A stretch of DNA of 6,297 bases, taken from JALZAA01 sp046724655. GTDB taxonomy: Bacteria; Actinomycetota; Acidimicrobiia; IMCC26256; JACDBD01. How positions within the stretch are numbered: position 1 is the first letter of the stretch; every line of letters starts with the position of its first letter. Location of the stretch: positions 1-6,297 of the forward strand of contig JBKOWY010000024.1 in assembly GCA_046724655.1 (NCBI GenBank), in the 5' to 3' direction. The notes under the pieces are model-generated. The model saw nothing but the letters and a program-made list of their open reading frames with translations. It made no database searches and was not told where the DNA came from. Shown here piece after piece: positions 1 to 4,655 of this stretch. The position numbers and the translations under genes were made by a program.

Positions 1-1
1 G

Positions 2-250
2 TACGCGCACGAGTACTACACACCTCCGGTCGGGGGCATCGACTTCAAGGCCAAGACCGACTACGAGCCCGACTACCGCGACTTCGCGTATGTGGCGTTC
101 ACCGTCGGCATGACGTTCCAGGTCTCGGACACCGACATCCAGATCCGGCAGATACGGCGCAGTGTCCTCGTGCACGGCCTGTTCGCGTTCCTGTTCGGGG
201 CGGTGATCCTGGCGATGATGATCAACGTCGTCGCCTCCCTGCTCCAATAG
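2..250 (+). CDS. DUF1345 family membrane protein, C-terminal part (5' end outside window)
   Basis: The last 82 codons of a gene that begins left of the window, ending at TAG 248-250. The family is DUF1345, predicted multi-pass inner-membrane proteins of unknown biochemical role. The recognition rests on the C-terminal signature: a YAxxYY start, a GIDFK stretch, then DFAYVAFTVGMTFQVSDTDI, then an IRRSVLxHGL segment. This is followed by a hydrophobic helix of about 22 residues (FAFLFGAVILAMMINVVASL) ending two residues before the stop. The DFAYVAFTVGMTFQ stretch is probably a further membrane or re-entrant segment. The gene runs toward the minus-strand gene ending at 466, and a hairpin with a T-run lies about 80 bases downstream. 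Family assignment is good; function is unknown for the family. Confidence 0.85.
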   Translation, partial: YAHEYYTPPVGGIDFKAKTDYEPDYRDFAYVAFTVGMTFQVSDTDIQIRQIRRSVLVHGLFAFLFGAVILAMMINVVASLLQ

Positions 251-329
251 CGACCGGCGGCGGCGGATCCGGTATGTTGACGCGGGGCAGCGGTTCTCGG
301 GTCGCTCTTTCCCTGCCCGAGAGTGGCTG

Positions 330-349
330 GGGGCCGCTGCCCCATTTTT
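330..349 (+). terminator. Probable intrinsic terminator after the DUF1345 gene
   Basis: GGGGC (330-334), loop CGCT, GCCCC (339-343), then A and five T residues (345-349). A GC-only stem followed directly by a T-run is rare in such GC-rich DNA and fits a Rho-independent terminator for the plus-strand gene ending at 250. A competing fold pairs TGGGG (328-332) with CCCCA (340-344). Both stems are only 5 bp, so this is a moderate call. Confidence 0.45.
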
Positions 350-431
350 CAGCCCCTCCGGTGAGGGCCGAGTGGGGCACGGTGACCGCCGCGAGCCACG
401 ATTTGCTTTCCGCGGGGCGGCGTCCCGTCTT

Positions 432-449
432 TCCACAGCTTTCTGTGGA
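432..449 (-). terminator. Perfect 7-bp hairpin downstream of the three-helix-bundle gene
   Basis: TCCACAG (432-438) and CTGTGGA (443-449) form a perfect 7-bp inverted repeat around a 4-base loop. It starts 16 bases past the stop codon of the minus-strand gene ending at 466. There is no T-run on either strand, so it would be a U-less 3'-end hairpin at best. Its arms resemble DnaA boxes only by chance-level similarity. Confidence 0.25.
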
Positions 450-465
450 CGAACGTCGGTGCTGA

Positions 466-678
466 TCAGGCAAGGCGCGAGATGGCGCGGAGCCGGGACC
501 GGGTCCGGCGCTCGGCCAGGACGGGGACGAAGTCCGGGATACGGGCGTCGGTGAACGGCTGAAGTTCCTCGGCGAGATACCGGTCGACGTCCTCGGACGA
601 CACCTTGCCGGCGAATTCTTGCGACAAGCTGACAGCCGCGGTCTCAAGCTGCTTTTGGAGCTTGATCTGGTCGTCCAC
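466..678 (-). CDS. Small three-helix-bundle dimerization domain protein (70 aa)
   Basis: A 70-residue soluble protein made almost entirely of one helical domain. Helix 1 is about residues 3-24 (IKLQKQLETAAVSLSQEF), helix 2 about 27-43 (SSEDVDRYLAEELQPF), then the signature FTDARIPDFVPVLAERRTRSRL at about 42-63. That last pattern (xDARIxDFVPVLxERRxRxRL) is typical of the actinobacterial three-helix-bundle dimerization domain, which also occurs at the N-terminus of some phosphatase-like and arsenate reductase proteins; here it stands alone. The expected role is protein-protein contact; no catalytic residues are visible. I chose the GTG start at 678 because a promoter-like pair lies at 720-747, so transcription should begin downstream of the alternative TTG start at 747, which would give 93 residues. 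Upstream bases include GGCAGG as a weak ribosome binding site. It lies 80 bases downstream of the unrecognised coding region on the same strand. Confidence 0.7.
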   Translation of the reverse strand: MDDQIKLQKQLETAAVSLSQEFAGKVSSEDVDRYLAEELQPFTDARIPDFVPVLAERRTRSRLRAISRLA

Positions 679-719
679 GTACTGCCTGCCCTGGTTCGGC
701 GCGAAACCCTGCGCTGCGG

Positions 720-747
720 AATCTAGCGCGACGGAATCGCGCGTCAA
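720..747 (-). promoter_or_regulatory. Candidate housekeeping (sigma-70-like) promoter for the three-helix-bundle gene
   Basis: Read on the minus strand, TTGACG (747-742) is followed after 16 bases by TAGATT (725-720). The first matches five of six bases of the -35 consensus; the second matches the TAnnnT pattern of actinobacterial -10 boxes. Transcription would start near 713, leaving a leader of about 35 bases before the GTG at 678. Because TTGACG contains the only alternative start (TTG 747), the promoter supports the shorter protein. This is a match by eye, with no experimental support. Confidence 0.4.
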
Positions 748-758
748 CCAGCGAGGAC

Positions 759-1091
759 CTACGCGGCGGCGCGGCGGTGGGGGACGGTGCGGACGATCGT
801 CAGGCGCTCGACGGGCGCGCCCGAGAGCCAACTGAGCGTGCGGTTCGGGTGGCGGGCGACGACCTCGGCGCCCCAGCGGCCGAGAGCGGCGACGCGCCGT
901 CCGACGCGGGCGTTGATCTCCCCCGACCAAGCCGCGAAGCCGGCGGCGGCGACGACGGTGTCGACGTGATCCGCGAGCAGCCGGCCCGGCAGCCCGCCCA
1001 TGGCGTCGCAGGTGCTCAGGTGGGCGTGGGGCACGCCGTCCAGGCCGTGCTCGCGGTGGCGCCACAAGGCCCAGCCGTCGCGCAGGCGCAA
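759..1091 (-). CDS. Unrecognised coding region, probably 5'-truncated or frameshifted
   Basis: I do not recognise this protein. The minus-strand frame ending at TAG 761-759 is clearly coding in style: nearly every codon from about 1210 down to 759 ends in G or C, and the other frames read as arginine- and proline-rich noise. The translation includes RLRDGWALWRHREHGLDGVP, CDAMGGLPGRLLADHVDTVV, and a C-terminal RTLSWLSGAPVERLTIVRTV. No signal peptide, membrane helix or known motif stands out. The only conventional start in this frame is the TTG at 1091, but protein-like sequence continues upstream of it (FTTHVVPRLLARRFPAPIDR), with no ATG, GTG or TTG before the stop that ends the oxidoreductase gene. 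Between about 1210 and 1290 the coding pattern sits in a different frame (RLVVELAQLDFAPHPRA). A frameshift, real or from sequencing, is the simplest reading. The start coordinate is therefore uncertain. Confidence 0.4.
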   Translation of the reverse strand: MRLRDGWALWRHREHGLDGVPHAHLSTCDAMGGLPGRLLADHVDTVVAAAGFAAWSGEINARVGRRVAALGRWGAEVVARHPNRTLSWLSGAPVERLTIVRTVPHRRAAA

Positions 1092-1286
1092 CCGGTAGAA
1101 ACGGTCGATCGGCGCCGGGAAACGGCGGGCGAGCAGTCGCGGTACGACGTGGGTGGTGAACCGAGCCGCGGCGCGGCGGCGGGCGGCGCGGCGCTGCTGC
1201 TCGAGGGGCCGGCGCGCGGATGTGGCGCGAAGTCGAGCTGCGCGAGCTCGACGACGAGTCTCTGCCGATCGCGAGCTAGACGTTTC

Positions 1287-1325
1287 GGCGTCAACTACCC
1301 ACGCAATACGTGGGTAAACGACGCC
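1287..1325 (-). terminator. Long hairpin after the F420-dependent oxidoreductase gene
   Basis: GGCGTC (1287-1292) pairs with GACGCC (1320-1325), and TACCCACG (1296-1303) pairs with CGTGGGTA (1309-1316) around a 5-base loop. The two stems are separated by AAC on each side. In a minus-strand transcript those three positions become GUU opposite GUU, which can form two G-U wobbles around one U-U mismatch, so the stem is close to 17 bp. In a plus-strand transcript they are unpaired AAC opposite AAC. The hairpin begins 12 bases past the stop of the gene ending at 1338. There is no T-run, so it would be a U-less terminator or a 3'-end stabiliser. Confidence 0.5.
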
Positions 1326-1337
1326 AAAACCAGAGGG

Positions 1338-2285
1338 TCACACCTTGGGGAGGACCTCCTCGGCGTAGAAGCGGAGGAAGCCGTCCTGGTCCGCTCCGAT
1401 CTGGTGGACGAACACGGCGTCGTAGCCGGCGTCGGCGTACTTGCGCAGCATGTCGAGGTGACGCTCGGCGTCCGGCCCGCACGCGACCATGCTCGCGACG
1501 TGCTCCTCGGTCACCAACTCGGTCGCTTGCTCGAAGAGCGACGGAAGCGGCAGCTCCTGGGACAGCTGCCCCGGTAGGCCGAGGTTCGGCCACAGCTCGT
1601 GCGCGGTCCGGCGCGCCTCGCCTTCGTCGCGCGCCCAGCACGCCTTGACCCCGGCGAACTTCGGCTTCCCCGCCCCGCCGGCCTGCTCGAATGTCTCCAG
1701 GAGCTCGGACTCGGGGGAGGTGCCGATGTAGCCGTCACCAACCCTCCCGGCCAGCTGCGCCGACTTGTCTCCGAACGCGGACACGAACACGGGCACTGGC
1801 TCCTCGGGCAACGTGTACAGGCGCGCGTTCTCGATCCGGTAGTGCTTGCCCTCGTGCGACTGCAGTCCGCCCTGCCACAGCTTGCGCATCACGGCAACCG
1901 CCTCCTCGAGCATCTCGAGTCGCACGTCGGCCGGTGGCCAGCGGTCGCCCAGGATGTGCTCGTTGAGTGCCTCGCCGGTGCCGACGCCGAGGAAGAAGCG
2001 TCGCGGCATCATCGCCGCCGACGTGGCGGCGGCGTGGGCGACGATCGCGGGGTGCGTGCGGATGAGCGGGCAGGTGACCGCGGTTCCGACACGGAGGTTG
2101 GTGGTCGCCGCGATCCCACCGATCGCCGACCACACGAAGGGGCTCTGCCCTTGGCGGTCGACCCAGGGGTGGAAGTGGTCCGACACCCACGCGCTCCGGA
2201 ATCCGACCTCCTCGGCGCGCTGCGCCCAGCGCACCATGTCGGTGGGATGAAGTTCCTCGCTCGCCAGCGAATAGCCAAGCTCCAT
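1338..2285 (-). CDS. F420-dependent LLM-class oxidoreductase (TIGR03557 type)
   Basis: A 315-residue luciferase-like TIM-barrel flavin/deazaflavin enzyme that should use reduced or oxidised coenzyme F420 for hydride transfer in the cytoplasm. Family signatures are MELGYSLASEE at the N-terminus, SDHFHPW (35-41), the FFLGVGTGEALNEH loop (97-110), LGDRWPPADVRLEMLEEA (112-129), GRVGDGYIGTS (180-190) and FVHQIGADQDGFLRFY near the C-terminus. Asp36, His37, Trp41 and Glu105 align by eye with Asp39, His40, Trp44 and Glu109 of mycobacterial Fgd1, so cofactor and catalytic residues look kept. Thr189 matches Fgd1 Thr195, but the Lys198 that binds the glucose-6-phosphate phosphate is Glu192 here, so it is probably not a glucose-6-phosphate dehydrogenase; the substrate is unknown. 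The ATG at 2285 has GAGAGGG five bases upstream. The frame stays open to 2633, but only as the antisense of the next gene. A strong hairpin follows the stop. Confidence 0.9.
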   Translation of the reverse strand: MELGYSLASEELHPTDMVRWAQRAEEVGFRSAWVSDHFHPWVDRQGQSPFVWSAIGGIAATTNLRVGTAVTCPLIRTHPAIVAHAAATSAAMMPRRFFLGVGTGEALNEHILGDRWPPADVRLEMLEEAVAVMRKLWQGGLQSHEGKHYRIENARLYTLPEEPVPVFVSAFGDKSAQLAGRVGDGYIGTSPESELLETFEQAGGAGKPKFAGVKACWARDEGEARRTAHELWPNLGLPGQLSQELPLPSLFEQATELVTEEHVASMVACGPDAERHLDMLRKYADAGYDAVFVHQIGADQDGFLRFYAEEVLPKV

Positions 2286-2290
2286 GACAA

Positions 2291-2297
2291 CCCTCTC
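2291..2297 (-). promoter_or_regulatory. Ribosome binding site of the F420-dependent oxidoreductase
   Basis: GAGAGGG on the minus strand, five bases before ATG 2285. It fixes the start and rules out the long upstream extension of the open frame. Confidence 0.6.
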
Positions 2298-2406
2298 GTC
2301 GTGAACGGGTGACCTACGTCCCCGGTACCCGGGCTTCGGAGCCGCCGAAACCGCACCGTTTCCTCGAGGCCGCCGGTGGGCATCGACTCTTGGAGGACTC
2401 TCCACC

Positions 2407-2416
2407 GGAGGTGAGG
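2407..2416 (+). promoter_or_regulatory. Strong ribosome binding site of the Rho_N-domain protein
   Basis: GGAGGTGAGG ends four bases before ATG 2421, a near-perfect Shine-Dalgarno match that fixes this start. CTCC at 2400-2403 can pair with its first four bases, or alternatively with GGAG at 2392-2395. Confidence 0.65.
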
Positions 2417-2420
2417 ACCG

Positions 2421-2747
2421 ATGCCGCAACGAGCATGGAGCAAGAAGCGGGAGCGGCAGTACGAGCACGTCAAGGAAGGGCTCGAGGAGCGAGGACGGCC
2501 CGAGGACGTCGCCGAGGAGATCGCCGCCCGAACCGTCAACAAAGAGCGTGCCCGCGCGGGCGAGGCGAGGCAGGCCAGCCGCACCTCGACCAAGGACATC
2601 TCGCCTGGGCGGCGCGGTGGGTTGCGATCGCATAGGGGCCCGGGAGGCCGAACGCGCGATCAGCTCTACGAAGAGGCCAAGCGGAAGAACGTCAAGGGCC
2701 GTTCCAAGATGACCAAGCGTGAGCTCGAGCGGGCCGTAGGCCGTTGA
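2421..2747 (+). CDS. Small basic protein with C-terminal Rho_N (SAP-like) domain
   Basis: A 108-residue, highly charged, soluble protein. The N-terminal 50 residues (AWSKKRERQYEHVKEGLEER and EEIAARTVNKERAR) look helical. A glycine/arginine-rich linker with GGLRSHRGPGGRT (66-78) leads to a Rho termination factor N-terminal/SAP-like helix-extension-helix at about 77-108 (LYEEAKRKNVKGRSKMTKRELERAV). In Rho this fold precedes the RNA-binding domain; small stand-alone versions are common in actinobacteria and are often labelled plasmid stabilization protein or Rho termination factor without functional proof. Nucleic-acid binding is the reasonable expectation from the fold and the basic composition, but the target is unknown. 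The gene has a strong ribosome binding site, is divergent from the oxidoreductase, and ends 17 bases from the end of the convergent EEP gene. No plasmid partner or toxin lies nearby, so a plasmid role is not supported. Confidence 0.8.
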   Translation: MPQRAWSKKRERQYEHVKEGLEERGRPEDVAEEIAARTVNKERARAGEARQASRTSTKDISPGRRGGLRSHRGPGGRTRDQLYEEAKRKNVKGRSKMTKRELERAVGR

Positions 2748-2764
2748 CCGAGCGTCAGCGCTGT

Positions 2765-3466
2765 CTACGCGACCACTTCGACCACGAGCGCGCGGTGGTC
2801 GCTCACGTCGGTGTCGAGGACTTCGCTCCCGCGGATCGTGAGGCCGTCGACGGCGACGTAGTCGAGTCTCACCTTGGGCGCGCCGGCATGGACGGTCGGC
2901 TCGCTCTCCGCCACGTCGTAGCGGGCCGCTTCGAGGACCGGCTCGGCGACCTCGGGCAGCACGTTGAGGTCGCCCAGCAGCACCCGCGGACGCGGCCGGC
3001 GCGCCAAGGCGTCGAGCACCACGTCGAGCTGAGCCAGCTGCTCGTCCGCCTCGTCCGGGGTGCGGGGAGCACGCCCGCGCCGGTTCTGGAGATGGGTGGT
3101 GGCAACCGTCAGCGCGGTGCCGTCGACCTTCACGCGCGCGAGCACAGCGGCACGCGCTTCCCGTCCCGGCGTCACCGGCAGGGGCACATGCTCGACATCG
3201 CCGATCGGTCCCGCTGCAAGCAGCGCGTTGCCGTATTCGCCACCCCGACGGAGCCGGCGTGCCGGCGCGTAGAGACCGTTGAGATCACAGCGCTCGGCGA
3301 CGACGGCCGTCTGGTCGGCGCGCATACTGCGCGGCGCCTCTCTGTCCACTTCTTGGAGCGCGAGCACGTCAGCACACAGCCCTCGGCACGCGCGCACGAG
3401 CACGTCGGGATCGCACGTCCCGTCCGCGCACAGGCCGTTCTTGATGTTGAACGTGGCGAACCGCAC
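2765..3466 (-). CDS. Endonuclease/exonuclease/phosphatase (EEP) fold hydrolase
   Basis: A 233-residue metal-dependent phosphoesterase of the EEP (DNase I-like, exonuclease III-like) superfamily. The catalytic set is complete: Asn7 in TFNIKNG, Glu39 in LALQEVDRE, Asn80 in GEYGNALL, His125 in TTHLQ, Asp166 and Asn168 in LLGDLNVL, Asp202 in VRLDYVAV and the Asp223-His224 pair in VSDHRALVVEV. There is no signal peptide or membrane helix, so a cytoplasmic enzyme is likely. Substrates in this superfamily include nucleic acids, phosphoinositides, sphingomyelin and other phosphodiesters, and sequence alone does not choose among them. The start is GTG at 3466, right before RFATFNIKNG, where the fold begins; there is no clear ribosome binding site. 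It is divergent from the GDPD gene across only 23 bases and converges on the Rho_N gene. Confidence 0.88.
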   Translation of the reverse strand: MRFATFNIKNGLCADGTCDPDVLVRACRGLCADVLALQEVDREAPRSMRADQTAVVAERCDLNGLYAPARRLRRGGEYGNALLAAGPIGDVEHVPLPVTPGREARAAVLARVKVDGTALTVATTHLQNRRGRAPRTPDEADEQLAQLDVVLDALARRPRPRVLLGDLNVLPEVAEPVLEAARYDVAESEPTVHAGAPKVRLDYVAVDGLTIRGSEVLDTDVSDHRALVVEVVA

Positions 3467-3477
3467 TAGGAGTCACC

Positions 3478-3483
3478 AAGGGG
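3478..3483 (+). promoter_or_regulatory. Ribosome binding site of the GDPD gene
   Basis: AAGGGG lies six bases before ATG 3490. It sits inside the 23-base gap separating this gene from the divergent EEP gene. Confidence 0.55.
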
Positions 3484-3489
3484 CGAACG

Positions 3490-4239
3490 ATGCCGAAACG
3501 CTATATCCCCATCTACGCACATCGATTCGGGTCCAACTACGGCCCTGAGGGGTCGCGATCCGCGCTCGAGAAGAGCCTCGCCCGCGGCGCCGAGGGTCTC
3601 GAGTGCGACGTCATCTTGAGCGCTGACGAGGAGGTCTTCGCGCTGCACGATCCCGACCTCGCGCTGTCCACAGACCGCGTTGGGTGGGCCGAGGACCATC
3701 GCGCCGACGAGATCGAGTCCGCCCACATCCGCGACCTGAAAGGTGATGTCAGCGACGAGCACCCATTGCGCCTTCGAGAGGTCCTCGAGCTCATCCCGCC
3801 CGATCTGCCGCTCCAGCTCGACGTCAAATCGTATGTCCGCCAGTCGCTGGCGGAACGGACCACCCAACGGGCCTGCGACATCATCCGGGAACACGGCACC
3901 GCGGATCGCATCGAGGTCATCAGCTTCTTCACGAGGGCCTGCCAGGTCGCCGCCGCCGACGGCGTCACCACACGACTCGTCGCCTGGGCAGACTACGCGC
4001 CCGACGCGCTCGTGCACTGGCTCCTCGACCGCAACATCTCCGGGATGTCGTACGAAGGATTCATCCTCTCCCAGGAGATCGCCGACAAGATCCACGGCGC
4101 CGGCCGGACGATCAGCGTCGGCGCGGCCAACAATCGGGCCCAGGTGGAGCGACTCCTGCCGTTCGAGCCCGACATCATGGTCAGCGACCAGCCGGCAGAG
4201 GTCAGAGAGATATTGACGGAATTCGGCGCGCATGATTAG
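3490..4239 (+). CDS. Glycerophosphodiester phosphodiesterase family protein
   Basis: A 249-residue TIM-barrel protein of the GDPD family, which hydrolyses glycerophosphodiesters to glycerol-3-phosphate and an alcohol in phospholipid turnover. Key positions by family comparison are His11-Arg12 (AHRF), Glu38 and Asp40 in GAEGLECDV, His53 in ALHDPDL, and Asp111-Lys113 in LQLDVKS. The C-terminal strand pattern is kept, with ISVGAANN and DIMVSDQPAEV (228-238). Two features depart from the usual signatures. The HRG motif reads HRF, and PENT reads PEGS (19-22). The acidic metal ligand of the usual EIK motif is Asp111 rather than Glu. The catalytic histidines and two acidic ligands remain, so activity is likely but substrate choice may differ. 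There is no signal peptide, so it is probably cytoplasmic. A ribosome binding site AAGGGG precedes ATG 3490. The lipoprotein remnant starts 26 bases downstream on the same strand. Confidence 0.85.
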   Translation: MPKRYIPIYAHRFGSNYGPEGSRSALEKSLARGAEGLECDVILSADEEVFALHDPDLALSTDRVGWAEDHRADEIESAHIRDLKGDVSDEHPLRLREVLELIPPDLPLQLDVKSYVRQSLAERTTQRACDIIREHGTADRIEVISFFTRACQVAAADGVTTRLVAWADYAPDALVHWLLDRNISGMSYEGFILSQEIADKIHGAGRTISVGAANNRAQVERLLPFEPDIMVSDQPAEVREILTEFGAHD

Positions 4240-4265
4240 CGAACGCCGCGCGCCAGCGTCCCGGG

Positions 4266-4648
4266 ATGATCTTGCGCCGGACACGGGTTCTCGCTCCTCT
4301 CCTTGCCGCTTTGCTCGCTGTGCCCCACCGCGGACGGCACGACGTCAGCGCAGAGCACCGTGTACGCGTTCAAGGACGAGACGGCAGCGGGCAAGTTCCT
4401 CGCCAACTTCCAGGGTGACGCGGCGGGAACCTGTCTGCAGAAGAGCCTAGAGAAATCATCGGTGGGCAAGCGGGCGGTGGATCCCCCACAAGCTCGCCGG
4501 TCACGGACCTCCAAGGCGTCGGCGACGAGGCGGTCGGCCACGAGCTGACGGTCGACCTGCCGGTCCAGGGCCAACTGACCCCTGCGTACATCGACTTCAT
4601 CGCCGTCGGAGTGGGACGGGCGTGGGCGAAGCCCAAGCGAAGGCGTAA
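4266..4648 (+). pseudogene. Decayed secreted lipoprotein gene (frameshifted, internally shortened)
   Basis: The remains of an actinobacterial secreted lipoprotein. From ATG 4266, frame one encodes a classic signal peptide (MILRRTRVLAPLLAALLA). A lipobox LLA-C is completed only if one base (g4320) is skipped, placing the Cys codon at 4321. The second frame then gives STVYAFKDETAAGKFLANFQ and CLQKSLEKSSVG. Near the C-run at 4483-4487 the coding pattern returns to the first frame: VTDLQGVGDEAVGHELTVDL and PAYIDFIAVGVGRA. After about 4625 it becomes unlike the family, perhaps through a third shift; a stop in another frame lies at 4646-4648. From memory of this lipoprotein type (a TVxxYKxExxAxxxF segment, then VGDEAVxxxV, then YVDFxxVRxGRA), these pieces are the C-terminal half, so the N-terminal half of the mature domain seems deleted. 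It lies downstream of the GDPD gene and converges on the P450 gene. Confidence 0.65.
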
Positions 4649-4655
4649 CGCCGCC

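Larger units (their letters stand above)
251..465. other. Intergenic region between two convergent genes
   Basis: There is no convincing gene in these 215 bases. A 63-codon open frame on the plus strand (274-465) has unpatterned composition and no ribosome binding site. The stretch holds the T-run hairpin at 330-349, a second small hairpin without a T-run (CCCTC 354-358 pairing with GAGGG 363-367), and the inverted repeat at 432-449. Confidence 0.5.
2286..2420. promoter_or_regulatory. Divergent intergenic region (oxidoreductase / Rho_N protein)
   Basis: These 135 bases must hold the promoters of both flanking genes. I see no clear -35/-10 pair. They contain a 5-bp hairpin CCCGG-TAC-CCGGG (2321-2333), the palindrome CCTCGAGG, and short competing hairpins next to the ribosome binding site at 2407-2416. 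Confidence 0.35.

Noticed and set aside
429..453. Pair of DnaA-box-like 9-mers in the inverted repeat
   Set aside because: CTTTCCACA and TCGTCCACA differ from the actinobacterial consensus TTGTCCACA by two and one bases. There are only two, no AT-rich element is nearby and no replication genes are present, so an origin is not supported.
274..465. Small plus-strand open frame of 63 codons
   Set aside because: It includes the T-run terminator and the inverted repeat, lacks a ribosome binding site, and has no coding bias.
777..1577. Plus-strand open frame of 266 codons
   Set aside because: It crosses the long hairpin and is antisense to two minus-strand coding regions. The composition is typical of a shadow frame in GC-rich DNA and there is no ribosome binding site.
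2286..2633. In-frame upstream extension of the oxidoreductase to a 431-residue protein
   Set aside because: The extension is antisense to the Rho_N gene, is rich in arginine and leucine noise, and the ATG at 2285 has a proper ribosome binding site and the conserved family N-terminus.
2744..3469. Plus-strand open frame of 241 codons opposite the EEP gene
   Set aside because: It is an antisense shadow; the minus strand carries the full EEP catalytic set.
3466..4284. Minus-strand open frame of 272 codons covering the GDPD gene
   Set aside because: It is a pure antisense shadow of a gene with clear catalytic motifs; its translation shows no motif or domain pattern.
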